DNA of 16,093 nucleotides from Anaerolineae bacterium. GTDB lineage: Bacteria > Chloroflexota > Anaerolineae > JAFGEY01. The translations under genes were made by a program, and so were the position numbers. Of the stretch, positions 1 through 6,835 are shown piece by piece. Under the pieces are notes generated by a model. The model was not told where the DNA came from. It ran no database searches and saw nothing but the letters and a program-made list of their open reading frames with translations. The stretch covers positions 1 to 16,093 of the forward strand of contig JAFGIE010000071.1 in assembly GCA_016929775.1 (NCBI GenBank), given 5' to 3'. Position 1 is the first letter of the stretch. Every line of letters begins with the position of its first letter.

Positions 1-151
1 AGAGGCGCCATGCCCCTCCTGCGTGGGTCAGCGCCCGTGCTCCTCAGCCTTTTCCTCTTCTCTTCCTTTGCCCGCGGCATATCCTGCGCCCGGCGCTGGC
101 ACGACCCGCCCGACAAGCCCTCCGTCGCAGGCTTGGGGTCTCTCTACCATT

Positions 152-190
152 AGTACCCGAGCAGTACCTTTGGCCCTTGCCCGTAGTACC
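152..190 (+). repeat. Three AGTACC direct repeats on one helical face
   Basis: The hexamer AGTACC occurs at 152-157, 163-168 and 185-190, so the starts are 11 and 22 bases apart, one and two helical turns. The site expected in the same phase at 174 is absent. Two copies lie just upstream of the candidate -35 and one lies between -35 and -10. Direct repeats with an 11-bp period are typical of operators bound by OmpR/PhoB-family response regulators. Calling this an operator is inference; no regulator gene is in the window. Confidence 0.4.
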
Positions 191-206
191 GACCTACGCG
201 TATACT
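177..206 (+). promoter_or_regulatory. Candidate sigma-70-type promoter of the small protein / RPH-like / MFS block
   Basis: TTGCCC (177-182) and TATACT (201-206) are separated by 18 bases. The -10 is a 5/6 match and the -35 a 4/6 match to consensus. Transcription would begin near 213 and give a leader of about 150 bases before the start codon at 360. The weak -35 together with the phased AGTACC repeats fits an activated promoter. Confidence 0.4.
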
Positions 207-359
207 GTGCCTAGATGGACGGTAAGGGAGTGCGGCCCCATTTCCCGGTAGGCGAGTGATGTGCCCTGGAAGCGCCCCCCTTGGGTCTCGTGGCGGGTGC
301 GCGATGGCTCTAGCGTCCGGCGAGCGGGGCAGAGCATTATAGCAGGAAGGGCAGGTGTG

Positions 360-650
360 ATGAGGGAAGCTGAGGCTGCGCACGCTGCCGATCATGCAGC
401 GAGGTACCAGATCGTGGTGAGAGGGCGGCTGGACGAGCAGTGGTCGGAGTGGCTGAGCGGGATGCAGGTCGCGTACGGCAACGGCGTCACGACGCTGACT
501 GGACCGGTTGCCGACCAGCCCGCTCTCCTAGGCATCCTGGTCCGGTTGGGGAACATGAACCTCACGCTGATCAGCGTCCGACGCGTGGAGGAAGCCACAG
601 GGGAGCTACCTGGGGGGCGCAGGGTGGGTGAGGGACAAGAGGAGGCATAG
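360..650 (+). CDS. Conserved small protein of unknown function (96 aa)
   Basis: The start is ATG 360, preceded by AGGAAGG at 344-350. An in-frame ATG at 261 would add 33 arginine-rich residues without conserved character. The core, residues 16-76, reads YQIVVRGRLDEQW, then G-x-T-T-L-T-G-P-V-A-D-Q-P-A-L, and ends in LISVRRVE. I recognise this pattern from small uncharacterised proteins in Chloroflexota and Actinobacteria. The alternation of strands and helix suggests a compact alpha/beta, ferredoxin-like fold; this is inference. No signal peptide or membrane segment is seen, so it is probably cytoplasmic. The last 20 residues are charged and probably disordered. Its stop lies three bases before the next start, with that gene's ribosome binding site inside its last codons. 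The two are therefore likely translationally coupled, and it may be an accessory or regulatory subunit of the enzyme that follows. Confidence 0.75.
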   Translation: MREAEAAHAADHAARYQIVVRGRLDEQWSEWLSGMQVAYGNGVTTLTGPVADQPALLGILVRLGNMNLTLISVRRVEEATGELPGGRRVGEGQEEA

Positions 651-653
651 GCC

Positions 654-3290
654 ATGGGATCGTACGTACTAGCATTGGATGCCGCGGAAGCGACGCTCGA
701 GCAGGCAGGGGGAAAGGGGGCTTCGCTGGCACAGCTCGTCGCCGCGGGCCTGCCCGTCCCCGACGGCTTTCACCTGACGACGGCTGCCTACAGGCGTTTC
801 GTGGCTGAGAACAACCTGGAGACCCGGATCGCAGCCGCCCTGGAACCGGTCCTGGAGGCGCATTCCTCGGGAGGCAACCTAGACCCCGCCATGCTGGAGC
901 GCGCGTCAGATGCGATCCGGGCGATGTTTGTCGATGCGCCTATTCCGCCCGAGATCGCCGGCGCCGTCGCACGCGCCTATGCGGAGCTTCATGGGCAACG
1001 ACCCGCCGTCGCCGTCCGCTCGTCCGCGACCGCGGAGGACCTGCCAGGCCTGTCGTTCGCAGGCCAGCAGGAGACGTATCTCAACGTGCAGGGCGTCGAC
1101 GAGGTGCTGGATGCCGTGCGCCGCTGCTGGGCCTCACTGTGGACGGCGCGCGCGATCGGGTATCGCACTCGCAACGGGATCGACCACGGCGCCGTCAGCC
1201 TGGCGGTCGTGGTGCAAGAGCTGGTCCCCGCCGAAGCAGCTGGGGTGCTGTTCACCGCGAACCCGCTCACCGGCGCCCGGGGCGAGGCCTTGATCAGCGC
1301 CGCCTGGGGGCTTGGCGAGTCGGTAGTGAGCGGGGCGGTGACGCCCGACATGCTGCGCGTCGACAAGGCGCGCTCTGCCGTGGTCGGTCGGGAGATCGCC
1401 GTCAAGGAGGTCATGACCGTCCGCGTGAACGGGGGGACACAGGAGCAGCCGGTGCCAGAGGAGCTGCGCCGCGCGCCCGTCCTGGACGACGAGGCAGCGC
1501 AGGAACTGGTACAGCTGGGCGTGCGCATCGAGACGCTCTACGGGCAGCCGATGGATATCGAGTGGGCGACCGTAGATGGCGCGTTCCACATCGTGCAAGC
1601 GCGACCGATCACGGCGCTGCCAGAGCCAGAGGCGCCTCCTCCGACCGAGTGGCCCCTCCCCGACCCGAAGGGGCAGTACATGCGCGCCAGCATCGTCGAC
1701 CTCATGCCAGATCCGCTGACGCCGCTGTATGGCACGCTAGGCCTGTCTCGGTATGGCGCCGGCATCAACCGCCTGGTCGAGCATGTGGGGCGGAGCGAGA
1801 CGGACGATTTCGCGGGGATATTGACCACGATCAACGACTATGCGTACATGGTCGTCAGCTACCCGGCGCGCGCGTGGCGCTACCTGATTTTCCGGTTCGT
1901 GCCCAGGTTCGGGTCGATGCTGCGCAACGGCATCGCTCGCTGGCGCGACGAGGTGCATCCGGCGTATGCCGAGGCTGCGCGGCGCTGGGGGGCGGCGGCG
2001 GAGACGCTGGATGCCGCCGAGATCTGGCGTGGCGTGCACGAGATCCTGGACATCGCCGCCGACCACCTGGGCGCGCTGATGGTCGGAACGATGGGGATCT
2101 CGGCGGGCACCGAGATGCTGTTCACCCGAGTATACGAAGGGCTAGTGCGCCGCGAAGGGGACCCCGAGGTTTCTGCCTTCCTGATGGGCTACGATAGCAT
2201 CCCGATCCAGTCCGAGAAGTCGCTCTATGACCTGGCGGCGTGGTGTGCGCAGGACGACGCTCTGCGCGCGCATATGCTCTCGGCGCCGCCGTCGCAGCTG
2301 GTCGATGCACTGCGCGAGGGTCGACGCCCGGCGGCGGTTGCCGCCGACGTGTGGCAGGAGTTGGGGCGGCGCTTGGACGCGCACTTGCGGCGTTTCGGGC
2401 ACATCGTGTACGACATGGACTTTGGCAAGCCATTGCCGCTCGACGATCCGGCGCCGATGCTCCAGACCGTCCAGATGTACATGCGCGGGGAGGGCGGGGA
2501 CCCGTACGAGCGTCAGCGGGCCTTTGTTGAGCGGCGCGAGCGGGAGACAGAAGCCGCGCTCAGTCGCCTGAAGGGCGTGCGCCGCTGGCTCTTCCGCGTC
2601 ACGCTCCGCTGGGCACAGCGCCAGGCAGCGGTGCGCGAAGATGGGCTTGCCGAGATCGGCCTGGGCTACCCGCAGCTGCGACGCCTACTGCGCGAGCTGG
2701 GACAGCGCATGGTCGCGGCAGGGAGCATCGAGGCGCCCGACGACGTCTTCTGGGTGGTGGAGGACGAACTAGAGAGCGCCGTGCAGGCCCTGGCGGACGA
2801 CGAGCCGCTCCCGGCGCTCGCGGAGCGCGTGCGCACGCGCAAGGCGCAATGGCGCGCGGCGCAGCGCGTGACCCCGCCGCCGCAGATCCCGACGAAGGAA
2901 CGGTACATGGGGATGAAGGTGGAGAGCTTCCTCGCGGTGGAAGCGGGCGACCAGACGGGCGACACGATCACGGGGGCGGCTACCAGCCCGGGGAAGGTCA
3001 CGGCTCCAGCGTGCGTGCTCGAAGGGCCACAGGACTTTTGCAACATGCGGCAAGGCTACGTGCTGGTCGCACGCGCCACGACGCCGGCGTGGACGCCCCT
3101 GTTCGCGATGGCGGCGGGCCTGGTGACGGATGTAGGGGGACCGCTGAGTCACGGTTCGATCGTGGCGCGCGAGTATGGCATCCCCGCTGTGCTGGGCACG
3201 GGCGTGGCGACGCGACGGATCCGCGATGGGCAGACGATCACGGTCGACGGCAGCGCGGGAACGGTCACCTTGTCGGAAGTGGAGGCGTAG
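654..3290 (+). CDS. Rifampicin phosphotransferase-like PEP-utilising enzyme (878 aa)
   Basis: A dikinase-type enzyme that should transfer a phosphate from ATP to a substrate through a swivelling phosphohistidine domain. The N-terminal ATP-grasp domain (about 1-320) keeps GGKGASL (K21), the R122-S-S-A-T-A-E-D-L-P-G motif, and DIEW...VQARPIT (E303, Q315, R317). These correspond in spacing to ATP-binding residues of Listeria RPH as I recall them. A long helical middle part (about 330-775) occupies the place of the substrate-binding domain. The C-terminal swivel domain holds TTPAWTPLF and then GGPLSHGSIVAREYGIPAV, with H833 as catalytic histidine. No PEP-binding TIM barrel follows. The order is thus that of rifampicin phosphotransferases (about 865 aa), not of true PEP synthase. 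Which molecule is phosphorylated is not visible, as the middle domain diverges across the family. The start at ATG 654 follows an AGAGGAGG site. The MFS exporter downstream favours a detoxification role. Confidence 0.8.
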   Translation: MGSYVLALDAAEATLEQAGGKGASLAQLVAAGLPVPDGFHLTTAAYRRFVAENNLETRIAAALEPVLEAHSSGGNLDPAMLERASDAIRAMFVDAPIPPEIAGAVARAYAELHGQRPAVAVRSSATAEDLPGLSFAGQQETYLNVQGVDEVLDAVRRCWASLWTARAIGYRTRNGIDHGAVSLAVVVQELVPAEAAGVLFTANPLTGARGEALISAAWGLGESVVSGAVTPDMLRVDKARSAVVGREIAVKEVMTVRVNGGTQEQPVPEELRRAPVLDDEAAQELVQLGVRIETLYGQPMDIEWATVDGAFHIVQARPITALPEPEAPPPTEWPLPDPKGQYMRASIVDLMPDPLTPLYGTLGLSRYGAGINRLVEHVGRSETDDFAGILTTINDYAYMVVSYPARAWRYLIFRFVPRFGSMLRNGIARWRDEVHPAYAEAARRWGAAAETLDAAEIWRGVHEILDIAADHLGALMVGTMGISAGTEMLFTRVYEGLVRREGDPEVSAFLMGYDSIPIQSEKSLYDLAAWCAQDDALRAHMLSAPPSQLVDALREGRRPAAVAADVWQELGRRLDAHLRRFGHIVYDMDFGKPLPLDDPAPMLQTVQMYMRGEGGDPYERQRAFVERRERETEAALSRLKGVRRWLFRVTLRWAQRQAAVREDGLAEIGLGYPQLRRLLRELGQRMVAAGSIEAPDDVFWVVEDELESAVQALADDEPLPALAERVRTRKAQWRAAQRVTPPPQIPTKERYMGMKVESFLAVEAGDQTGDTITGAATSPGKVTAPACVLEGPQDFCNMRQGYVLVARATTPAWTPLFAMAAGLVTDVGGPLSHGSIVAREYGIPAVLGTGVATRRIRDGQTITVDGSAGTVTLSEVEA

Positions 3291-3312
3291 CGGGTACGGC
3301 GTCACACCGGGA

Positions 3313-3349
3313 GCGTGGTGCGCGGCGCGATGTCGGTCGCGCACCACGC
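3313..3349 (+). terminator. Perfect 12-bp hairpin before the MFS gene (terminator or attenuator-like)
   Basis: GCGTGGTGCGCG (3313-3324) is matched exactly by CGCGCACCACGC (3338-3349) around a 13-base loop. It starts 23 bases after the stop of the RPH-like gene. No T-run follows, so a classical intrinsic terminator is not certain. The right arm ends two bases before the AGGAAG ribosome binding site of the MFS gene. Folding could therefore trim expression of the transporter or protect upstream mRNA instead of ending transcription. Confidence 0.55.
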
Positions 3350-3360
3350 ATAGGAAGTCG

Positions 3361-4575
3361 ATGATGAAAGACGGCAATCGCAGACAGATCCTGATCCTAT
3401 CCTTTGCCCTCGCCGTCGTGACGCTCGGCTTTGGGCTGATCATCCCGATCTTTCCCTTCTATGTCGAAGCGCTGGGGGCAAGTGGTCGGCACCTGGGGCT
3501 GTTGGTGGCGACCGCAGCCCTGCTCGAGTTCGTCTTTGCGCCACTGTGGGGCAGTGTCTCGGACCGCACAGGGCGCAAGCCGATCCTGATCGTGGGCATG
3601 ATCGGATACGCGCTCTCCTCGCTGCTGTTTGGGCTATCGACGCGGCTGTGGATGCTGTTTGTCTCGCGCGCGTTATCGGGCGTGCTCTCCTCGGCGGCGA
3701 CCGCGACGGCGATGGCATACGTCAGCGACAGCACGTCGGACGAGCGGCGCGGGGGCGGGCTGGGCATCCTGGGCGCCGCCTCTGGGCTGGGGATGATCCT
3801 CGGGCCCGGCATCGGCGGGTGGTTGGGGTCTACGGCGCTCTCGCTGCCCTTCTATGTCGCTGCGGGGATGGCGCTGGTCGCCCTGGTGCTGATCGCGCTC
3901 TTGCTGCCCGAGTCGCTGCCTCCCGAGGCCCGGCAGCATGGCACAGGGGGTCTGGCGACGGTCCAGGTCAGGACGCTGTGGGCGTCGCTGTGGAGCCCGG
4001 TCGGGCTGTTGCTCTTTATGCTCTTCCTGGTCAGTTTCGGGCTGACCAACTTTGAGTCGGTGTTCGGCCTCTATGCGGCGGACCGGTACGGCTATGGTCC
4101 GGAGCGCGTCGGCGTGATCCTGGTGGTGATCGGCATTGTGTCGACGGTCGGCAAGGCGACGCTGATCGGCCCGCTGACGCGGTGGTGGGGCGAGGCGCTG
4201 ATCGTCAAGGTGTCGCTGATCGCCAGCTCGGTTGGGTTCCTCGTGCTCCTCATGGCACAGCAGTATCCGCTCGTCCTGCTTGCCACGGGCCTGTTCGTCC
4301 TCTCCAAGACGCTCCTGCGAACCGCGGTGCTCTCGCTGATCTCCAAGCGGACCTCGGCGGGACAGGGCGCGTCCATGGGACTCGGGAACTCGTTCATCAG
4401 CCTGGGCCGGATCGTGGGGCCGATCTGGGCTGGGTTCATCTATGACGTGGATCTGTCCTACCCGTACATGAGCGGCGCGGCGGTCATGTTTGCCGGCTTT
4501 CTGGTCGCCCTCGCCTGGATCAGGCAACCGGCGCCGCGCGGCAAAGGGGTCGTGCACACCGCGGCGCCCGGCTAG
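3361..4575 (+). CDS. MFS drug:H+ antiporter-type efflux transporter (404 aa)
   Basis: An inner-membrane proton-driven exporter of the TetA/MdtG/Bcr-like 12-TM group. The hydrophobicity pattern fits twelve helices, with a longer hydrophilic link in the middle (about residues 183-215). MFS motif A is seen as GSVSDRTGRKP at 64-74 in the loop between helices 2 and 3. The antiporter motif C appears in helix 5 as G142 to G148-P149-G-I-G-G. Motif C marks drug/H+ antiporters in preference to uptake carriers. The substrate cannot be read from sequence. Two ATGs in a row (3361, 3364) follow AGGAAG at 3352-3357; 3364 has the better spacing. A longer open frame back to 3175 overlaps the upstream gene in another frame and is rejected. 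It lies 70 bases after the RPH-like gene, with the hairpin between them, and a strong terminator follows. Confidence 0.88.
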   Translation: MMKDGNRRQILILSFALAVVTLGFGLIIPIFPFYVEALGASGRHLGLLVATAALLEFVFAPLWGSVSDRTGRKPILIVGMIGYALSSLLFGLSTRLWMLFVSRALSGVLSSAATATAMAYVSDSTSDERRGGGLGILGAASGLGMILGPGIGGWLGSTALSLPFYVAAGMALVALVLIALLLPESLPPEARQHGTGGLATVQVRTLWASLWSPVGLLLFMLFLVSFGLTNFESVFGLYAADRYGYGPERVGVILVVIGIVSTVGKATLIGPLTRWWGEALIVKVSLIASSVGFLVLLMAQQYPLVLLATGLFVLSKTLLRTAVLSLISKRTSAGQGASMGLGNSFISLGRIVGPIWAGFIYDVDLSYPYMSGAAVMFAGFLVALAWIRQPAPRGKGVVHTAAPG

Positions 4576-4618
4576 GCACGCGCGAGCGATCGCGCGGTTC
4601 ACAGAGTCTGCCCATCGC

Positions 4619-4651
4619 AAAGGGACACAGCCACCGGTGCTGTGTCCCTTT
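4619..4651 (+). terminator. Intrinsic-type terminator after the MFS gene
   Basis: A perfect 13-bp stem runs AAAGGGACACAGC (4619-4631) to GCTGTGTCCCTTT (4639-4651) with a 7-base loop. The T-run is short on the plus strand, and the A-run on the left arm supplies T's for the opposite strand, so it may act in both directions. It lies 44 bases after the MFS stop codon and closes the left gene block. Confidence 0.75.
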
Positions 4652-4758
4652 CCCGTTGGGCGACGCACAGCGACTCCCCTAGGATCGGCGACAGTGCGGC
4701 ACCTCAAACCAAGAGAAGCCCTCTACCTGCGCGGGGCTGCGCAGCTTCTGAGACGCGT

Positions 4759-4787
4759 TTGCAGCACGGACTGGTTTCAGGTACAAT
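4759..4787 (+). promoter_or_regulatory. Candidate promoter of the multihaem cytochrome gene
   Basis: TTGCAG (4759-4764) and TACAAT (4782-4787) are spaced by exactly 17 bases. The -10 is 5/6 consensus and the -35 begins with TTG. It follows the MFS terminator, so it should be the independent promoter for the gene at 4917, with a leader of roughly 120 bases. The spacer contains the left arm of an inverted repeat (4769-4780). Confidence 0.5.
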
Positions 4788-4824
4788 CCCCGTCAAGATG
4801 CCGATCGGGTCTGACGAACCAGTC
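4769..4824. repeat. Inverted repeat around the -10 of the cytochrome promoter
   Basis: GACTGGTTTCAG (4769-4780) is matched in inverse by CTGA-cg-AACCAGTC (4811-4824): twelve paired bases with a two-base bulge. The left arm lies inside the promoter spacer and the right arm just after the expected start of transcription. The placement suits a repressor or redox/oxygen regulator site with two half-sites, or a cruciform. The regulator is unknown. Confidence 0.35.
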
Positions 4825-4916
4825 GAGCCACCTGGTGGCGTGGGCCCGCAACTGGTGTGGGGATCAGGATCGAGGGCAAAGTTGGCTTACCAACTTGTGT
4901 ATGGGATCGTGACACG

Positions 4917-6692
4917 ATGACACGATACCAGCGATGGCTTGCCTGCGCAGCGTTCGCCTTGTTGGCGCTGCCGGCAGTGCTGGGAGCGTGTGGCCCCGCG
5001 ATGGCGCCTCCCATAGTGGAGACGGCGATCCCGGCGACGGCTGCCGAGTCGACCCCGACGCACGGTACGTCGGTGACGTCCACGCCGGCTGAGCCCCCGA
5101 CGGTGGCAGAGACGCAGACGCCCGAGTCTCGCTCGACCGACGGGCTGCCGTTGCCGGCGGTCTTGAGCGAGCACTTTGCTGGTTCGGGCACGTGTGCGGT
5201 CTGTCACAGCCGGCTCGTGGATCGCTCTGGAGCGGATGTCTCGCTCGATACGCACTGGCGCTCGACTATGATGGCGAACGGCGCCAGGGACCCGCTATGG
5301 CAGGCCAAGGTGAGCTCGGAAGTGGCGCGCAATCCGGGCCTCCGCGAGACGATCGAGGCCAAGTGCGCGACGTGCCATACGCCGATGGCGTGGACGGAAG
5401 TGGACGCACTGGGGGGCGCGGGTGCCCTGTTGCAGGACGGGTTCCTCGATCCGGCGAACGAGCTGCACGAGATCGCCATGGACGGCATCTCGTGTACGCT
5501 GTGCCACCAGATCGAGGACCAGGGCCTTGGCGACGAGTCCAGCTACAGCGGCGGGTACGCGATCGATACGGTGACCGAACCGCCGGATCGATTGATCTAT
5601 GGGCCGTTCCCCGACCCAATCCAGCGCCAGATGCAGATGCATACCGGCTTTATCCCGGTCGAGGGACCGCACGTACGCGAAGCCAGCCTGTGCGCCACGT
5701 GCCACACACTCTACACGCCCTACGTCGACGCGGCGGGCAACGTGGCGGGGACTTTTCCAGAGCAGGTGGTCTACCTGGAGTGGGCGCACAGCGCATATGC
5801 CGAGAGCGTGCCCTGCCAGGGCTGTCACATGCCCGCCGCCAGTGGGCGCGTCGCGATCTCGAATATGCCCCGCATGGTCCAGCCGCGCGAACCGTTTTCG
5901 CAGCATCACTTTGTGGGGGGCAATGCCTTCATGGCGCAGGTCCTGAGCGACCACGTCGCTGAGCTGGGCCTGACCGCTTCCAGCTCACAGCTCGACGCAA
6001 CCCACGCACGCACCGTAGCACAGCTCGAGAGTAAAGCCGCCCGGATCGAGGTCGTGGGGGCCACGGCAGCAGACGGGCAGTTGGAGGTCGTCCTGGCGGT
6101 GACCAACGAGACGGGCCACAAGTTCCCGAGCGGGTTCCCGTCGCGTCGGGCGTGGATCCATCTCGTGGTGACCGACGCCGATGCCGAGATCGCCTTCGAG
6201 TCAGGCCGACCGGGCGGTGATGGCAGCATCGCGGGGGGCGACGCCGACGGGGATATCGCGCTGTACGAACCGCACTACGACCTGATCGTCGATCAGGGAC
6301 AGGTGCAGATCTACGAGTCCGTCATGCAGGACACGGACGGGGCGGTGACCTATACGCTGCTGCGCGGCGCTGCGTACGTCAAGGACAACCGGTTGCTGCC
6401 CAAGGGCTTTGAGCCGAGCACGGCGCAGGCCGATGTCGCCCCCCGGGGGGCGGCGGCGCAGGATGCGAGCTTTCGTGGGGGCGAGGATCGCCTGACCTAC
6501 CAGATCGACGTGTCGCGGCATGTAGGCCCCTACGTGGTCTCGGTGGAACTGCTCTACCAAGCGGTATCGTTTCCTTTCGCGCTCGACCTGTGGATGGACG
6601 AGGGGGCGTCGGTCGAGCGGATGAAGGGCTACTATGGGGGCGCCGATCACACGCCCGTCGTCGTCTGGCGCGCGGGACAGCGCGTGCCCTAA
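4917..6692 (+). CDS. Five-haem cytochrome c lipoprotein, cytochrome c554-like (591 aa)
   Basis: An exported electron-transfer protein. The N-terminus has a short basic stretch, a hydrophobic core and a lipobox ending at C25 (L-G-A-C), so it should be lipidated and anchored outside the membrane. A Pro/Thr-rich linker follows (about 28-75). Five CxxCH haem sites are visible: C93-H97 (CAVCH), C150-H154 (CATCH), C193-H197 (CTLCH), C259-H263 (CATCH) and C300-H304 (CQGCH). This resembles the cytochrome c554/c-prime multihaem group. From about 375 to the end the protein is beta-rich, with TGHKFPSGFPSRRAW near 400-412, a motif I associate with large multihaem cytochromes. The start is ATG 4917, chosen because it gives the signal peptide; its ribosome binding site is weak. 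A GTG at 4857 would bury the signal behind 20 residues. No maturation or quinol-oxidising partner is adjacent, so donor and acceptor are unknown. Confidence 0.85.
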   Translation: MTRYQRWLACAAFALLALPAVLGACGPAMAPPIVETAIPATAAESTPTHGTSVTSTPAEPPTVAETQTPESRSTDGLPLPAVLSEHFAGSGTCAVCHSRLVDRSGADVSLDTHWRSTMMANGARDPLWQAKVSSEVARNPGLRETIEAKCATCHTPMAWTEVDALGGAGALLQDGFLDPANELHEIAMDGISCTLCHQIEDQGLGDESSYSGGYAIDTVTEPPDRLIYGPFPDPIQRQMQMHTGFIPVEGPHVREASLCATCHTLYTPYVDAAGNVAGTFPEQVVYLEWAHSAYAESVPCQGCHMPAASGRVAISNMPRMVQPREPFSQHHFVGGNAFMAQVLSDHVAELGLTASSSQLDATHARTVAQLESKAARIEVVGATAADGQLEVVLAVTNETGHKFPSGFPSRRAWIHLVVTDADAEIAFESGRPGGDGSIAGGDADGDIALYEPHYDLIVDQGQVQIYESVMQDTDGAVTYTLLRGAAYVKDNRLLPKGFEPSTAQADVAPRGAAAQDASFRGGEDRLTYQIDVSRHVGPYVVSVELLYQAVSFPFALDLWMDEGASVERMKGYYGGADHTPVVVWRAGQRVP

Positions 6693-6698
6693 CCGGCA

Positions 6699-6715
6699 GC
6701 CCGCGCGGCGCGGGC
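6699..6715 (+). terminator. GC-rich hairpin after the cytochrome gene
   Basis: GCCCGCG (6699-6705) pairs with CGCGGGC (6709-6715) across a three-base loop, beginning six bases after the cytochrome stop. No clear T-run follows (GGTCTTGTGT), so it could be a weak terminator or an mRNA 3' end stabiliser. Another short hairpin, GGCGCAG/CTGCGCC at 6774-6792, lies in the leader of the next gene. Confidence 0.4.
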
Positions 6716-6835
6716 GGTCTTGTGTGGTGGGGAGCTGCACAACCAGCGGCAGGGATGTGGGGCAACCCATGGAGGCGCAGGGCTGCTGCGCCCGGCGCGC
6801 GACCATGCTTCGCGCATCCGATGGAGGGTACGGAC

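Larger units (their letters stand above)
1..359. other. Left-edge non-coding stretch, leader of the 360-4575 gene block
   Basis: No reading frame here has convincing coding character. A 47-codon frame from ATG 10 to the stop at 151 has a hydrophobic start but resembles nothing I know. On the minus strand an ATG at 11 preceded by AGGAGG could begin a gene leaving the window, but only three codons are visible. Positions 145-206 hold repeats and a candidate promoter, listed separately. The remaining 150 bases up to the gene at 360 would be an untranslated leader; I see no recognisable riboswitch in it. Confidence 0.5.
4576..4916. other. Intergenic region between MFS and cytochrome genes
   Basis: This 341-base gap has no convincing gene. 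From left to right it holds a strong terminator (4619-4651), a branched hairpin (4714-4749; outer arms AGAAG/CTTCT, inner arms CTGCGC/GCGCAG), a sigma-70-like promoter (4759-4787) within a dyad (4769-4824), and two leader hairpins. The leader hairpins are GCCACC-T-GGTGGC at 4827-4839 and AAGTTGG-CTTA-CCAACTT at 4879-4896. The second sits just ahead of the cytochrome start and may affect its translation. Confidence 0.6.

Noticed and set aside
1..11. Possible minus-strand gene starting at ATG 11 after AGGAGG
   Set aside because: Only three codons lie inside the window, so nothing can be tested.
10..153. 47-codon frame from ATG 10 with a hydrophobic, signal-like start
   Set aside because: The weak AGAGG site, lack of any recognisable family and lack of coding character after residue 25 do not support a gene.
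336..341. Minus-strand TATAAT ahead of the small gene
   Set aside because: No -35 at a workable distance; likely chance.
3175..3360. N-terminal extension of the MFS gene to 3175
   Set aside because: The added 62 residues overlap the conserved C-terminus of the RPH-like gene in another frame and are Arg/Ser-rich; ATG 3361 has a ribosome binding site.
3673..4707. 344-codon minus-strand open frame opposite the MFS gene
   Set aside because: It mirrors a real gene with clear MFS motifs, is rich in Arg/Gln/His/Pro and crosses the terminator; typical of GC-rich antisense frames.
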